From Bradyrhizobium japonicum USDA 6 (GTDB lineage Bacteria; Pseudomonadota; Alphaproteobacteria; Rhizobiales; Xanthobacteraceae), in NCBI RefSeq assembly GCF_000284375.1, contig NC_017249.1:6689001-6753000 (forward strand): a DNA stretch of 64,000 bases, given 5' to 3'. Positions within the stretch are counted from its first letter, which is position 1. Every line of letters starts with the position of its first letter. The notes beneath the pieces are model-generated. The model was given only the letters and a program-made list of their open reading frames with translations. It was not told the DNA's origin and did no database searches. Shown here piece after piece: positions 52,400 through 62,228 of the stretch. The translations under genes were made by a program, and so were the position numbers.

Positions 52400-54529
52400 T
52401 CAGAGCAGCCCTGCCCCGCGCGCCCACTTGTACTTGGCGCCGAGCACCTCGACCGGAAGCTCGGTGGAGTAGGCGTAGGCCGGGATGCCGTTCTGGTAGA
52501 GATATTCGGCGGCTTCCTCGACCTCGACGTCGCCGGCGAGCGAGGCGACGATCGGCTTCACGAAGCCCTTGGCCTCCATCTCCTTCTTCACCTCGACCAT
52601 GTTGCGGGCGAACACCATCGGCGGCGTGACGATGGTGTGCCAGTAGCCAAGGATCAGCGAATGGATCCGCTCGTCCGACAGGCCGAGCTTCACCGTGTTG
52701 ACGTAGGTGATCGGCGGCTCGCCGCCGGTGATATCCACAGGATTTCCGGCCGCACCGAACGGCGGGATGAACTTGCGGAAGGCCGCATCCAGATCCGGCG
52801 GCATCGACATCAGCGAGAGGCCGTTGTCGACGCAGGAGTCCGACAGCAGCACGCCAGAGCCGCCCGCACCGGTGATGATCAGCACGTTCTCGCCCTTCGG
52901 CGTCGGCAGTACCGGCACGCCACGGGCGAATTCGAGCAGCTGTCGCAGCGAGCGGGCCCGGATCACGCCGGACTGCGCCAGGACGTCCTCGTAGATCTTG
53001 TCGTTACCGGCGAGCGCGCCGGTGTGCGACGAGGCCGCCTTCGCGCCGGCCGAGGTGCGGCCGGCCTTGAGCACGACGACCGGCTTCTTCTTGGAGACGC
53101 GCTTGGCGGCTTCCGCGAAGGCGCGGCCGTCCTTGAGGTCTTCGCAGTGCTGCGCGATCAGGTTCGTGTTCGGATCCTGCTCGAAGAAGGCCAGCAGATC
53201 GTCCTCGTCGATGTCGGACTTGTTGCCGAGGCCGACGATCGCCGAGACGCCCATCTTGGCCGAGCGCGAGAAGCCGATGATAGCCATGCCGATGCCGCCC
53301 GACTGCGACGAGAGCGCCGCGTGGCCCTTGACGTCGTAAGCCGTACAGAAGGTCGCGCAGAGATTGGCAGGCGTATAATAGAAGCCGTAGATGTTCGGCC
53401 CCATCAGGCGGATGTCATACTTCTTGCCGACCTCGACGATCTCGGCCTGGAGCTCCGGCGCGCCGGCTTCAGCGAAGCCCGACGGAATCAGCACCGCACC
53501 CGGGATTTTCTTCTCGCCGCACTCGGTGAGCGCCGCCGCCACGAACTTCGCGGGGATCGCGAACACGGCCGTGTCGATCACCCCCGGAACGTCCTTCACG
53601 CTCTTGTAGGCCTTGTAACCGAGGATCTCGGCGGCCTTGGGGTGGATCGGATAGATGTCGCCCTTGTAGCCGCCGTTGATGAGGTTCTTCATCACGGAGT
53701 TGCCGATCTTGCCGTCCTCGGCGGAGGCGCCGACCACGGCGACCGCCTTCGGCTGCATGATGCGGCTCATGGCCGCGACGATCTCTTCGGTCGGGCGCGG
53801 CTTCGGCTTCGGCACATAGGCGAAGTCGACGACGATGCGCACGTCGGCGGCGATCGCGTCCTTGGCCGTCGCGAACACCGGGTTGAGATCGAGCTCGACG
53901 ATCTCAGGGAAATCGGTGACGAGCTGCGAGACCTTGACGATGACGTCGGCGAGCGCCGTGCGGTTCACCGCCTCGCCGCCGCGAACGCCCTTCAAAATCT
54001 CATGCGCCTGGATGCCGTCGAGCATCGAGAGCGCGTCTTCCTTGGTCGCAGGCGCGAGGCGGAAGGTGATGTCCTTCAGGACTTCGACCAGTACGCCGCC
54101 GAGGCCGAAAGCGACCAGCTTGCCGAACGAGCCGTCGGTGATCGAGCCGACGATGACCTCGGTGCCGCCGGCCAGCATCTGCTGCACCTGGACGCCCTCG
54201 ATCTTGGCATCGGACTTGTACTTCTTGGCGTTGGAGAGAATGGTCTCGTAGGCCTTCTCGGCATCCTCGGCCGTCTTGAGGCCGACGATGACGCCGCCGG
54301 CTTCGGTCTTGTGGAGAATGTCCGGCGAGACGATCTTCATCACCACCGGGAAGCCCATCGAGGAGGCCATCTTGCCGGCCTCGCCCGCCGACCTGGCCAC
54401 GCCCTCCTTCGGCACCGGAATGCCGTAGGCGTCGCAGACCAGCTTGCCTTCCGGCGCGGTCAGGCTGGTGCGGTTGTCCGCCTTGACCTGGTCGAGCACT
54501 TTGCGGACGGCATCTTTGGAATTGGACAT
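52400..54529 (-). CDS. ADP-forming acyl-CoA synthetase (acetate--CoA ligase family)
   Basis: A 709-residue NDP-forming acyl-CoA synthetase. The ATP-grasp (beta-type) domain is N-terminal, residues about 15-235 (GFPVVMKIVSPDILHKTEAGGVIVGL). It is followed by the CoA-binding Rossmann domain (about 245-375: VAVVGASAEDGKIGNSVMKNL) and the succinyl-CoA ligase-like domain with the phospho-histidine motif SSHTGALAG near residue 500. This domain order differs from that of classical succinyl-CoA synthetase fusions. It is divergent from the GntR-oxc-frc genes across a shared operator region, so it probably activates oxalate or a related acid in the same pathway (inferred). Confidence 0.88.
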   Translation of the reverse strand: MSNSKDAVRKVLDQVKADNRTSLTAPEGKLVCDAYGIPVPKEGVARSAGEAGKMASSMGFPVVMKIVSPDILHKTEAGGVIVGLKTAEDAEKAYETILSNAKKYKSDAKIEGVQVQQMLAGGTEVIVGSITDGSFGKLVAFGLGGVLVEVLKDITFRLAPATKEDALSMLDGIQAHEILKGVRGGEAVNRTALADVIVKVSQLVTDFPEIVELDLNPVFATAKDAIAADVRIVVDFAYVPKPKPRPTEEIVAAMSRIMQPKAVAVVGASAEDGKIGNSVMKNLINGGYKGDIYPIHPKAAEILGYKAYKSVKDVPGVIDTAVFAIPAKFVAAALTECGEKKIPGAVLIPSGFAEAGAPELQAEIVEVGKKYDIRLMGPNIYGFYYTPANLCATFCTAYDVKGHAALSSQSGGIGMAIIGFSRSAKMGVSAIVGLGNKSDIDEDDLLAFFEQDPNTNLIAQHCEDLKDGRAFAEAAKRVSKKKPVVVLKAGRTSAGAKAASSHTGALAGNDKIYEDVLAQSGVIRARSLRQLLEFARGVPVLPTPKGENVLIITGAGGSGVLLSDSCVDNGLSLMSMPPDLDAAFRKFIPPFGAAGNPVDITGGEPPITYVNTVKLGLSDERIHSLILGYWHTIVTPPMVFARNMVEVKKEMEAKGFVKPIVASLAGDVEVEEAAEYLYQNGIPAYAYSTELPVEVLGAKYKWARGAGLL

Positions 54530-54685
54530 ATGGCTTCTCCCTTGACCTCAGTTCGTTCTTTTCAAAGCGCGCGCGTAGCGGCTGCCGGTGATGCTTGCCA
54601 TTCGCCGCGCTCTGTTCCATGTCGCGGAACGGAGTGGCACAAAGCCCACATTACTCCGCCGCTTTGGATCAAAAATGGCTGGCGA

Positions 54686-54702
54686 TGGCATTTGGTATGC
54701 CA
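54686..54702. promoter_or_regulatory. Operator 1: TGGCAT-N5-ATGCCA
   Basis: TGGCATTTGGTATGCCA has perfect 6-base arms. It differs from operator 2 at one spacer base. On the minus strand a consensus -35 TTGACA (54718-54713) lies 10 bases upstream of it, so it overlaps the likely promoter of the CoA-ligase gene. FCD-type GntR proteins bind sites of this form. Confidence 0.75.
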
Positions 54703-54766
54703 GAAGCCAACTTGTCAAGCTGCTGCATGACTTAGAACGCCGCAAAAAATAGCCAGCTTGACATTC

Positions 54767-54783
54767 TGGCATGTGGTATGCCA
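54767..54783. promoter_or_regulatory. Operator 2: TGGCAT-N5-ATGCCA
   Basis: TGGCATGTGGTATGCCA begins 81 bases from the start of operator 1. A consensus TTGACA (54758-54763) lies 3 bases before it on the plus strand, so it overlaps the promoter of the GntR gene 57 bases upstream of its GTG start. The pair suggests repression of both divergent promoters. Confidence 0.75.
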
Positions 54784-54839
54784 AAAACTTTCCCGTTAAT
54801 ATTCCTGTAAAAGACGACTCCCACTGGAGGAGATTCGTC

Positions 54840-55571
54840 GTGTCACTGCGGAAACCAACCAAGGCGTTGCCGAACATGACCGAGGCAGATATCGCAATCG
54901 TTCGTATTGCCCCGGAGAGCAGCTTCAAGAACAAGGCGTATGACGCCTTGAAGGAAGCCATCCTCAAGATGGACATCTACTCGACGCCCGAGCCGGTGAT
55001 GCTCGACGAGCGCGCGCTGTCCGAACGGCTGGGTGTCAGCCGCACCCCGATCCGCGAAGCCATCGCGATGCTCGAGCAGGATGGCTTCGTGAAGACGGTT
55101 CCGCGCCGCGGCATCATGGTGGTGCGCAGGACCAAGAGCGAGATCGTCGACATGATCCGCGCCTGGGCGGCGCTGGAGAGCATGGCGGCCCGCCTGATCA
55201 CCACCACTGCACGCAAGAAAGACATCACGGCGCTGCGCGACTTCTTCAAGGATTTCGGCAAGGACCGCCTGCCCGAGGATCACGTCGAGGAATATTCGCG
55301 CGCCAACATCGCCTTCCACCAGGCATTGATCTCGCTGTCGGAATCGCCGGTGCTGGTCGATCTCACCAACGATCTGCTGCTGCACGTGCGCGGCTACCGC
55401 CAACTCACCATCGGACGCAAGGACCGCACCGCGACCTCGCTGCCCGAGCATCTTGCCATGATCGAAGCGCTGGAAGCGCGCGACACCGAGCTCGCCGAGA
55501 AGCGCGCCCGCGACCACACCCTTGGCCTTGCCGCCTACGTCGAAGCGCACGGTCAGGAACTGTTCACCTAG
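54840..55571 (+). CDS. GntR family regulator (FCD domain) of the oxalate genes
   Basis: A 243-residue regulator. The winged helix lies at residues about 28-100 ([52 protein letters not shown]), followed by an FCD ligand domain ([30 protein letters not shown]). The GTG at 54840 is chosen because GGAGGAG lies 7 bases upstream; an ATG at 54876 is the alternative. It lies between a divergent acyl-CoA synthetase gene and oxc, so it likely senses oxalate or its CoA esters and binds the twin operators at 54686 and 54767. Confidence 0.9.
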   Translation: MSLRKPTKALPNMTEADIAIVRIAPESSFKNKAYDALKEAILKMDIYSTPEPVMLDERALSERLGVSRTPIREAIAMLEQDGFVKTVPRRGIMVVRRTKSEIVDMIRAWAALESMAARLITTTARKKDITALRDFFKDFGKDRLPEDHVEEYSRANIAFHQALISLSESPVLVDLTNDLLLHVRGYRQLTIGRKDRTATSLPEHLAMIEALEARDTELAEKRARDHTLGLAAYVEAHGQELFT

Positions 55572-55645
55572 CAACGTCCACCAGAAGGGCGAGCCATTCG
55601 CCCGCAAAGCCTAAAACGGCATATGAGACCAGGGAGACAAGGCCC

Positions 55646-57379
55646 ATGCTGAATACCGCGACCAAGTCCGAAGCACCGGGCACCGAGCAGGAATTGACGG
55701 ATGGTTTTCATCTCGTCATCGACGCGCTCAAGCTGAACGGCATCAACACCATCTATAATGTGCCGGGCATCCCGATCACGGATTTGGGCCGCATGGCGCA
55801 GGCCGAAGGCATTCGCGTGATCTCCTTCCGCCACGAGCAGAACGCCGGCTACGCCGCGGGCATTGCCGGCTACCTCACCAAGAAGCCCGGCGTCTGCCTC
55901 ACGGTGTCGGCGCCCGGTTTCCTCAACGGTCTCACCGCGCTCGCGCACGCCACCACCAACTGCTACCCGATGATCCTTATCTCGGGCTCCTCCGAGCGCG
56001 AGATCGTCGACCTCCAGCAGGGCGACTACGAAGAGATGGACCAGCTCGCGATTGCCAAGCCGCTGTGCAAGGCGGCCTATCGCGTGCTGCACGCCCAGGA
56101 CATCGGCATCGGTCTCGCCCGCGCCATCCGCGCCGCGGTCTCGGGCCGTCCGGGCGGCGTCTATCTCGACCTGCCGGCAAAGCTGTTCGGCCAGGTGATG
56201 AACGCCGATGCCGGCCAGAAGTCGCTGGTCAAGGTGATCGATGCCGCGCCCGCGCAGATCCCCTCGCCCGCTTCGATCAAGCGCGCGCTCGACGTGCTCA
56301 GGGCGGCGAAGCGTCCGCTCATCATCCTCGGCAAGGGCGCGGCCTACGCGCAGGCCGATGAAGAGATCAAGTCGTTCGTCGAGAAGAGCGGCGTGCCGTT
56401 CCTGCCGATGAGCATGGCCAAGGGCCTCCTCCCCGACACGCATCCGCAATGCGCTGGCGCCGCGCGCTCCACGGTGCTGAAAGAATCCGACGTCGTGCTG
56501 CTGATCGGCGCCCGGCTGAACTGGCTGCTCTCGCACGGCAAGGGCAAGAGCTGGGGCGAAGCGCCCAAGAAGTTCATCCAGGTCGACATCGAGCCCAGGG
56601 AAATGGACTCCAACGTCGAGATCGTCGCACCCGTCGTCGGCGACATCGGCTCGGTCGTCGCGGCGTTCAACCAGGCCATGGCTTCGGGCTGGACCGCCCC
56701 GCCCGCCGAATGGACCAAGGCGATTTCGTCCAAGCGCGAAGAGAACGTCGCCAAGATGGCGCCGAAGCTCATGAACAACAAATCGCCGATGGACTATCAC
56801 GGCGCGCTCGGCGTGCTGAAGAACGTGATCAAGGACCATCCCGAGGCGATCCTCGTCAACGAGGGCGCCAACACGCTCGACCTCGCCCGCGGCGTCATCG
56901 ACATGTACAGGCCGCGCAAGCGCCTCGACGTCGGCACCTGGGGCGTGATGGGCATCGGCATGGGCCAGGCGATCGCAGCCGCGCTCGAGACCGGCCACCC
57001 CGTGCTGGCAGTGGAAGGCGACTCGGCCTTCGGCTTCTCCGGCATGGAGGTCGAGACCATCTGCCGCTACAACCTCCCGATCTGCGTCGTCATCTTCAAC
57101 AATGACGGCATCTATCGCGGCACCGACGTCAACAGCGTCAACGCCGATCCCGCGACGACCGTGTTCGTCAAGGGCGCGCGCTACGACAAGATGATGGAAG
57201 CCTTCGGCGGCGTCGGCGTGAATGCCACCTCGCCCGACGAGCTCAAGCGCGCCGTCAACGAGGCGATGGCCTCGGGCAAGCCGACGCTCATCAACGCGGT
57301 GATCGATCCGGCCGCGGGCTCGGAGAGCGGCCGCATCGGCAACCTCAATCCGCAGAGCGTTCTGCAGAAGAAGAAGTAA
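55646..57379 (+). CDS. oxc: Oxalyl-CoA decarboxylase
   Basis: A 577-residue ThDP enzyme converting oxalyl-CoA to formyl-CoA and CO2. The catalytic glutamate is E64 in [16 protein letters not shown]. The middle domain carries ADP/CoA features. The ThDP motif is [31 protein letters not shown], near residues 463-493. The pattern [18 protein letters not shown] near residue 90 and the length match bacterial Oxc. A GGGCGA / TCGCCC hairpin lies between it and the GntR gene (55587-55603). It is followed by frc, with which it forms the oxalate cycle. Confidence 0.96.
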   Translation: MLNTATKSEAPGTEQELTDGFHLVIDALKLNGINTIYNVPGIPITDLGRMAQAEGIRVISFRHEQNAGYAAGIAGYLTKKPGVCLTVSAPGFLNGLTALAHATTNCYPMILISGSSEREIVDLQQGDYEEMDQLAIAKPLCKAAYRVLHAQDIGIGLARAIRAAVSGRPGGVYLDLPAKLFGQVMNADAGQKSLVKVIDAAPAQIPSPASIKRALDVLRAAKRPLIILGKGAAYAQADEEIKSFVEKSGVPFLPMSMAKGLLPDTHPQCAGAARSTVLKESDVVLLIGARLNWLLSHGKGKSWGEAPKKFIQVDIEPREMDSNVEIVAPVVGDIGSVVAAFNQAMASGWTAPPAEWTKAISSKREENVAKMAPKLMNNKSPMDYHGALGVLKNVIKDHPEAILVNEGANTLDLARGVIDMYRPRKRLDVGTWGVMGIGMGQAIAAALETGHPVLAVEGDSAFGFSGMEVETICRYNLPICVVIFNNDGIYRGTDVNSVNADPATTVFVKGARYDKMMEAFGGVGVNATSPDELKRAVNEAMASGKPTLINAVIDPAAGSESGRIGNLNPQSVLQKKK

Positions 57380-57427
57380 GGCATGATCCGGAAAAGCGCG
57401 CAGCGGTTTTCCGAAGAGATCATGCCC
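57380..57427. repeat. Palindromic GGCATGATC...GATCATGCC element between oxc and frc
   Basis: Starts one base after the oxc stop. Outer arms GGCATGATC / GATCATGCC and inner GGAAAA / TTTTCC form a long stem. Such GGCATGATC palindromes recur in rhizobial intergenic regions. It may modulate oxc versus frc levels. Confidence 0.65.
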
Positions 57428-57437
57428 AAACAAAAGA

Positions 57438-57462
57438 GCTAAAGCGCCAAGCGCGCTTTAGC
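57438..57462. terminator. Second hairpin between oxc and frc
   Basis: Arms GCTAAAGCGC / GCGCTTTAGC with a 5-base loop, 10 bases after the preceding palindrome and 64 bases before frc. No T tract. With its neighbour it implies partial uncoupling of frc from oxc. Confidence 0.45.
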
Positions 57463-57526
57463 CTCCTCTCCTTCAACCCTATTCCCTGCCGGGTGCAGGG
57501 GCAGACACAGAGTACGGAGCAATACG

Positions 57527-58804
57527 ATGACCAAAGCGCTCAAGGGCGTTCGCATTCTCGACTTCACCCACGTCCAGTCCGGGCCGACCTGCACGCAGCT
57601 GCTGGCATGGTTCGGCGCCGACGTGATCAAGGTGGAACGTCCGGGCGTGGGTGACATCACCCGCGGCCAGCTGCAGGACATCCCGAACGTGGACAGCCTG
57701 TATTTCACCATGCTCAACCACAACAAGCGCTCGATCACGCTCGACACCAAGAACCCCAAGGGCAAGGAAGTCCTCACCGAGCTGATCAAGAAGTGCGACG
57801 TGCTGGTCGAAAACTTCGGCCCCGGCGTGCTCGACCGCATGGGCTTCCCCTGGGAGAAGATCCAGGCGATCAACCCGAAGATGATCGTCGCCTCGATCAA
57901 GGGCTTTGGCCCCGGACCGTACGAAGACTGCAAGGTCTATGAGAACGTCGCGCAGTGCACCGGCGGCGCCGCCTCGACCACCGGCTTCCGCGACGGCCTG
58001 CCGCTCGTCACCGGCGCGCAGATCGGCGACAGCGGCACCGGCCTGCACCTGGCGCTCGGCATCGTCACCGCGCTCTATCAGCGCACGCATTCGGGCAAGG
58101 GCCAGAAGGTCACCGCCGCGATGCAGGACGGCGTGCTCAACCTCGCCCGCGTCAAGCTGCGCGACCAGCAGCGCCTCGCGCATGGTCCGCTCAAGGAATA
58201 CAGCCAGTTCGGCGAAGGCATTCCGTTCGGCGACGCCGTGCCGCGCGCCGGCAACGATTCCGGCGGTGGCCAGCCCGGCCGCATCCTGAAGTGCAAGGGC
58301 TGGGAGACCGATCCCAACGCCTACATCTACTTCATCACCCAGGCGCCGGTCTGGGAGAAGATCTGCGACGTGATCGGCGAGCCCACCTGGAAGACCGATC
58401 CGAACTACGCCAAGCCGGCCGTCCGTCTGCCGCGCCTCAACGAGATCTTCGCCCGCATCGAACAGTGGACGATGACGAAGACGAAATTCGAGGCGATGGA
58501 GATCCTCAACAAGGACGACATCCCCTGCGGTCCGATCCTGTCGATGAAGGAAATCGCCGAGGACCAGTCGCTGCGCGCCACCGGCACCGTGGTCGAGGTC
58601 GATCACCCGACCCGCGGCAAGTACATCTCGGTCGGCAACCCGATCAAGCTGTCGGATTCTCCGAGCGAGGTGGAACGCTCCCCGCTGCTCGGCGAGCACA
58701 CCGACGAGATTCTGCGCAGCGTGCTCGGCTTCAGCGATCACCAGGTCGCCGACATCCACAAGTCCGGCGCGCTCGACCCGCCGCAGAAGCAGGCCGCTGA
58801 GTAA
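57527..58804 (+). CDS. frc: Formyl-CoA:oxalate CoA-transferase
   Basis: A 425-residue class III CoA-transferase that moves CoA from formyl-CoA to oxalate. The start is canonical ([39 protein letters not shown]). The catalytic aspartate is D168 in [10 protein letters not shown] (D169 in Oxalobacter numbering), and the glycine loop GGGQPGR near residue 247 closes over the active site. Length matches Frc (428) more closely than other family III enzymes. It ends the oxalate gene set with a strong terminator 23 bases after the stop. Confidence 0.95.
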   Translation: MTKALKGVRILDFTHVQSGPTCTQLLAWFGADVIKVERPGVGDITRGQLQDIPNVDSLYFTMLNHNKRSITLDTKNPKGKEVLTELIKKCDVLVENFGPGVLDRMGFPWEKIQAINPKMIVASIKGFGPGPYEDCKVYENVAQCTGGAASTTGFRDGLPLVTGAQIGDSGTGLHLALGIVTALYQRTHSGKGQKVTAAMQDGVLNLARVKLRDQQRLAHGPLKEYSQFGEGIPFGDAVPRAGNDSGGGQPGRILKCKGWETDPNAYIYFITQAPVWEKICDVIGEPTWKTDPNYAKPAVRLPRLNEIFARIEQWTMTKTKFEAMEILNKDDIPCGPILSMKEIAEDQSLRATGTVVEVDHPTRGKYISVGNPIKLSDSPSEVERSPLLGEHTDEILRSVLGFSDHQVADIHKSGALDPPQKQAAE

Positions 58805-58826
58805 GCGGACTTACACCAGACTAACG

Positions 58827-58855
58827 AAAGGGCCGCCTGAGAGGCGGCCCTTTTT
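58827..58855 (+). terminator. Intrinsic terminator after frc
   Basis: Perfect 11-base arms AAAGGGCCGCC / GGCGGCCCTTT around a 5-base loop, followed by two more T. It is the strongest Rho-independent terminator in the window. Confidence 0.93.
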
Positions 58856-59248
58856 GCGTGAGAATGCCGTTGAGCACACAGGCTCGAACCAAAAACTGAA
58901 AAACAACCCCATACACAGTAGCCAAGTTCCTGATCACAAATTAATTTCTCTTTTGCCGAAATTCCTTTGACCCGTCGGGCAAAACAGGGGTATTATGCCA
59001 TCATCCGAAAAAATGATGGTCCGTGCTCAGTGGAAGCACCGGGCCACCGTGCGGTATCGAGGCGGCCTTGCTTTGCTCCACCCGGTGGCGGAACACGCTC
59101 CAAACATAGCGTTGCAAAGATGCACCCGACGCAGAAATAGGGCGCGGAGCAAGCAGGTCAGTTAGAGAACGGCAACGGCCAGTTTCGGCGGATTCTTGAT
59201 GGCAGTTCACCCCCTATGACAGTTCGCCCCATTCCGCCGGCTGACAGC
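58856..59248. other. Non-coding stretch after the oxalate genes
   Basis: No supportable gene. It includes an A+T-richer part near 58890-58960 and a CCATCAT / ATGATGG hairpin (58998-59019). Open frames here (for example a 69-codon minus frame over 59001-59210) lack a ribosome site and family-like features. It ends at the variant dispersed repeat at 59249. Confidence 0.5.
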
Positions 59249-59367
59249 CGTCATTGCGAGGAACGAAGCGACGAAGCAATCTAGACTACTTCTTCGTCCA
59301 AACTCTGGATTGCTTCGCTTCCGCCGTCGCTCTTCGAGCTATGGCGGACAAGTCGCTCGCAACGACG
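59249..59367. repeat. Variant of the 80-base palindromic repeat, 119 bases
   Basis: It opens CGTCATTGCGAGGAACGAAG and closes with GTCGCTCGCAACGACG, like the three 80-base copies, but carries extra internal sequence. It lies 46 bases downstream of the bioB stop. Confidence 0.65.
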
Positions 59368-59413
59368 CATTCCGCGGCGTACCGCCGCGGATTCCTTTGT
59401 CCGACGTTCACCG

Positions 59414-60400
59414 TCAGAGCGCCTCTAATCCGAGCCGGCGGAACAATTTCCGGTCGGCTTCGTCTTGCGGATTGCCCGCCGTCAACAGCGTGTCGCCGAC
59501 AAAGATCGAGTTTGCACCGGCAAAGAAGCACAGCGCCTGCATCTCGTCGGTCATCGCCGACCGCCCCGCCGAGAGTCGCACGAAAGAGGCCGGCATCATG
59601 ATACGCGCCAGCGCGACAATACGCACGAACTCGATCGGACCTATCGGCGTCGCCTTCGCCATCGGCGTTCCCGGAATCGGGATCAGCATGTTGATCGGCA
59701 CGCTCTCCGGCGCTTCCGGGAGGTTGGCGAGTGTAACCAGCATGTCGACGCGGTCCTCTTCGCTCTCACCCATGCCGAGAATTCCGCCGCAGCACACTTT
59801 CATGCCGGCCTCGCGGACATGCTCCAGCGTATCGAGACGATCGGCGAACGTGCGGGTGGAGATAACGCTCGGATAGTAGCGCTCCGAGGTATCGATATTG
59901 TGATTGTAGTAATCAAGCCCGGCTGCACTCAGCCGGTCGGCCTGATCCCGGTCGAGCATGCCGAGCGTCATGCAGGTCTCGAGCCCGAGCTCCTTCACGG
60001 CTCCGACGACCTCGACAATGGCATCCATGTCGCGCGGCTTCGGATTGCGCCAGGCCGCCCCCATGCAATAACGCGTCGCGCCGCTCTCTTTTGCCTTGCG
60101 TGCCTCGGCAACGATCTTCCCGACCTCCATCAACTTGGAGGCTGCAAGGGCGGTCGCATGATGCGACGACTGGCTGCAGTAACCGCAGTCTTCCGGACAA
60201 CCACCCGTCTTGATGTTCAGCAGCCGGCTCAACTGCACGCGATTTGGGTCAAAATGCTCCCGATGTACGGATTGTGAACGGAAGAGCAGATCGTTGAAGG
60301 GCAGCCGGTAAGCCGCCCATGCATCTTCAACGGTCCATCTTTGAGACCTTTGCGGCCTTTCCTTTGCGGGGATTGTCTCCCCGTCGTTCGCATCGAGCAT
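59414..60400 (-). CDS. bioB: Biotin synthase
   Basis: A 328-residue radical-SAM enzyme inserting sulfur into dethiobiotin. The SAM cluster cysteines are C68, C72 and C75 in [14 protein letters not shown]. Other BioB motifs are [45 protein letters not shown] and [13 protein letters not shown] near the C-terminus. The ATG at 60400 gives the usual length; a longer upstream frame is unlikely. It is alone here, with no other bio genes in the window and no visible biotin operator. Confidence 0.95.
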   Translation of the reverse strand: MLDANDGETIPAKERPQRSQRWTVEDAWAAYRLPFNDLLFRSQSVHREHFDPNRVQLSRLLNIKTGGCPEDCGYCSQSSHHATALAASKLMEVGKIVAEARKAKESGATRYCMGAAWRNPKPRDMDAIVEVVGAVKELGLETCMTLGMLDRDQADRLSAAGLDYYNHNIDTSERYYPSVISTRTFADRLDTLEHVREAGMKVCCGGILGMGESEEDRVDMLVTLANLPEAPESVPINMLIPIPGTPMAKATPIGPIEFVRIVALARIMMPASFVRLSAGRSAMTDEMQALCFFAGANSIFVGDTLLTAGNPQDEADRKLFRRLGLEAL

Positions 60401-60705
60401 TACACATCTCCTGACATTGCGGCGGGACAATCGCACTATCGCAAACCTGGCGCCAGTCCGCAGGCTCCTTGGAACATAAGCGGCGGCGTGCCGTTGTTGT
60501 CTAAGCCGGCGTGCTATCCCGACGTACGAGCAACGCGGCCGCCAAGGCGAGTAACTGAAACACATCGCAAAAGCATCTGCGCAACGCTGCAGAATTGGCC
60601 TTCTTCTCGCCCCGAAAGGTAGCAAGCCCACGCACAGCGTTTGCGGGTGGGAGGCGTCGGCCAGCACTTGTCCTGTCACAGCTTGTTGATCAAAACGAGG
60701 TCGAA
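60401..60705. other. Non-coding stretch upstream of bioB
   Basis: 305 bases with no supported gene or clear operator. It must contain the bioB promoter on the minus strand and that of the small gene at 60706 on the plus strand, but no strong -35/-10 pair was recognised. Confidence 0.4.
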
Positions 60706-60888
60706 ATGTTGAGAGATCAATCCTCGGATCGAGCCAGGCGTGAAGCCAACAAGGCGTTCAAGCCTGTCAAAACGCAGAAGCCGATGAATGACTATGCGAA
60801 GGATCAGCACTCCTTCAACGAGAATCGCGAACGGCTGAAGGCGGAGCGATTGGCCCGCGAGGCCAAGCCGAAGGGCCACTCTGAATAG
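60706..60888 (+). CDS. Small hydrophilic hypothetical protein
   Basis: A 60-residue, highly charged and probably disordered or helical protein ([55 protein letters not shown] after MLRDQ). The run [16 protein letters not shown] is a likely helix. GAGG lies 5 bases before the ATG at 60706; an upstream in-frame start adds an unrelated stretch. Such short basic proteins are common in Bradyrhizobium. Function unknown. Confidence 0.6.
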   Translation: MLRDQSSDRARREANKAFKPVKTQKPMNDYAKDQHSFNENRERLKAERLAREAKPKGHSE

Positions 60889-61233
60889 GACGCGTTCCCT
60901 GCCGGGTTACGATGTTGCACCCGCGCGATGAAGGCTGGCGCTGAGCGCGCCGCGTCGAAATCGATGCTGTGCTAGCCTCGTGAGCGTCGACACGATGCCC
61001 CGCTACCGAGCGCTCACCGTACGCCACCAGCAAGCAGCTCTCGTAAGGACCGCACCACTCTCCCTCCAGCCAATCGACTGTGGGTACCGAAAGGCTGCCA
61101 AGCGCCACACGTGCCGGCTCCGCCGCGCTGAGATAGCAGATCGCACCCGACAGTACGGGATCGGACTGGAAGCGTGAACGACTTGCTCCCGGCGCTGGCG
61201 TCGAGGCAAAGTGCTGGAAACAGGGAGGTCAGC
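60889..61233. other. Non-coding stretch between small genes
   Basis: 345 bases. Several short frames on both strands overlap each other without ribosome sites or conserved features. Only the GGGAGG ribosome site at its end (before 61234) is clear. Confidence 0.4.
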
Positions 61234-61923
61234 ATGTCACTGCTTGGTCAGGCCGCCGTCGCGATGTGGTGGAGCGTCCGCCCCGGGCAGCGTGCGGAAT
61301 TCGGCGACTGGCATTCCCACGAACATTTTCCCGAGCGGATGAGCATTCCCGGCTTCCGGCGCGGATCGCGCTGGACCAGCACGACGGGCACCGAAGGCTT
61401 CTTCGTGCTGTACGAGCTGGAGCGGTACGAGGTGCTCACGTCGAAGGGATATCTCGACCGGCTCAATGCGCCGACGCCATGGTCGACCAAGATGATGCCG
61501 CACCATCTCGGCATGGTCCGCAGCCAGTGCCGCGTCGCCGCCAGCTTTGGCGGTGGCGTCGCGACCTCGCTCGCCACCATCCGGCTTTCGCCGGAGGCCG
61601 GGCGCGAGGCGGAGTTGCAGGCACATCTCTCGGAGACGCTCGGCACATTGGCACAGATGCCGGGACTGACCGGCGCCCACCTCCTCCTGACCGACACGCC
61701 GCGGACCAGCTCGCCCACCACCGAGCAGCAGATCCGCGGCAAGGACGGCGCCGCGGACTGGATCATGCTGTTGTCCGGTTACGATGCCGACGCGATCGAG
61801 CAGGTGACCGCCGACCGACTTTCGCCGGCGGCGCTTGGCACCCTGGGCGCGCAGGACGATCCGACGATCGGCCGCTACCGGCTCGCCTTCACGATGACGC
61901 CGCAGGATGTGGCAACGATCTGA
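61234..61923 (+). CDS. Conserved hypothetical protein, probable double ferredoxin-like (Dabb) fold
   Basis: A 229-residue soluble protein. The first half has MWWSVRPGQRAEFGDWHSHEHFPERMSIPGFRRGSRW, reminiscent of EthD/DABB-like alpha-beta barrels with a conserved His cluster. The second half (VATSLATIRLSPEAGREAELQAHLSETLGTLAQMPGLTGAHLLLTD) looks like a second copy. The ATG at 61234 follows GGGAGG by 6 bases and fits better than one 20 codons upstream. No enzyme activity can be assigned; small-molecule degradation or binding is possible. Confidence 0.7.
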   Translation: MSLLGQAAVAMWWSVRPGQRAEFGDWHSHEHFPERMSIPGFRRGSRWTSTTGTEGFFVLYELERYEVLTSKGYLDRLNAPTPWSTKMMPHHLGMVRSQCRVAASFGGGVATSLATIRLSPEAGREAELQAHLSETLGTLAQMPGLTGAHLLLTDTPRTSSPTTEQQIRGKDGAADWIMLLSGYDADAIEQVTADRLSPAALGTLGAQDDPTIGRYRLAFTMTPQDVATI

Positions 61924-62228
61924 CGGATCGGTCGTCCGGCCGGCCGCGAGGTCGATCTCGCGCCGGGCGAACTCGATTCGATTGAGCGCGCAAACGGCCA
62001 ACCGTTGCGCATGGGGGGTGTGCTGACAATCGAGCTCGCGGCAGATCGCGGCCAAGGTCGAGAAGCGCATCGCCCTCGCCTTGCCCCGCCGGCTTCGGTG
62101 CCCCCCCGTTTATCTGCGATGCCATGTCGGATCGGCGGCATCCCGGTCGTCCTTGAGACATGAATGGGCCGTAGACGCCAAGGTCGGGCCCATCAATGCA
62201 AGAGATCAATGGAAGAGGATGAAGGAAC
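61924..62228. other. Non-coding stretch upstream of the SRPBCC gene
   Basis: 305 bases. A minus-strand frame starting at 62070 reads plausibly for about 45 codons but then runs antisense through the neighbouring gene, so no gene is called. A decayed small gene is possible. Confidence 0.4.

Noticed and set aside
59001..59210. 69-codon minus-strand frame after the oxalate genes
   Set aside because: No ribosome site, no domain, Ser/Arg-rich composition typical of non-coding frames in high-GC DNA.
61930..62130. Possible small or decayed minus-strand gene upstream of the SRPBCC gene (frame from ATG 62070)
   Set aside because: About 45 codons read plausibly but the frame continues antisense through the 61234-61923 gene with no stop at a sensible place and no recognised domain.
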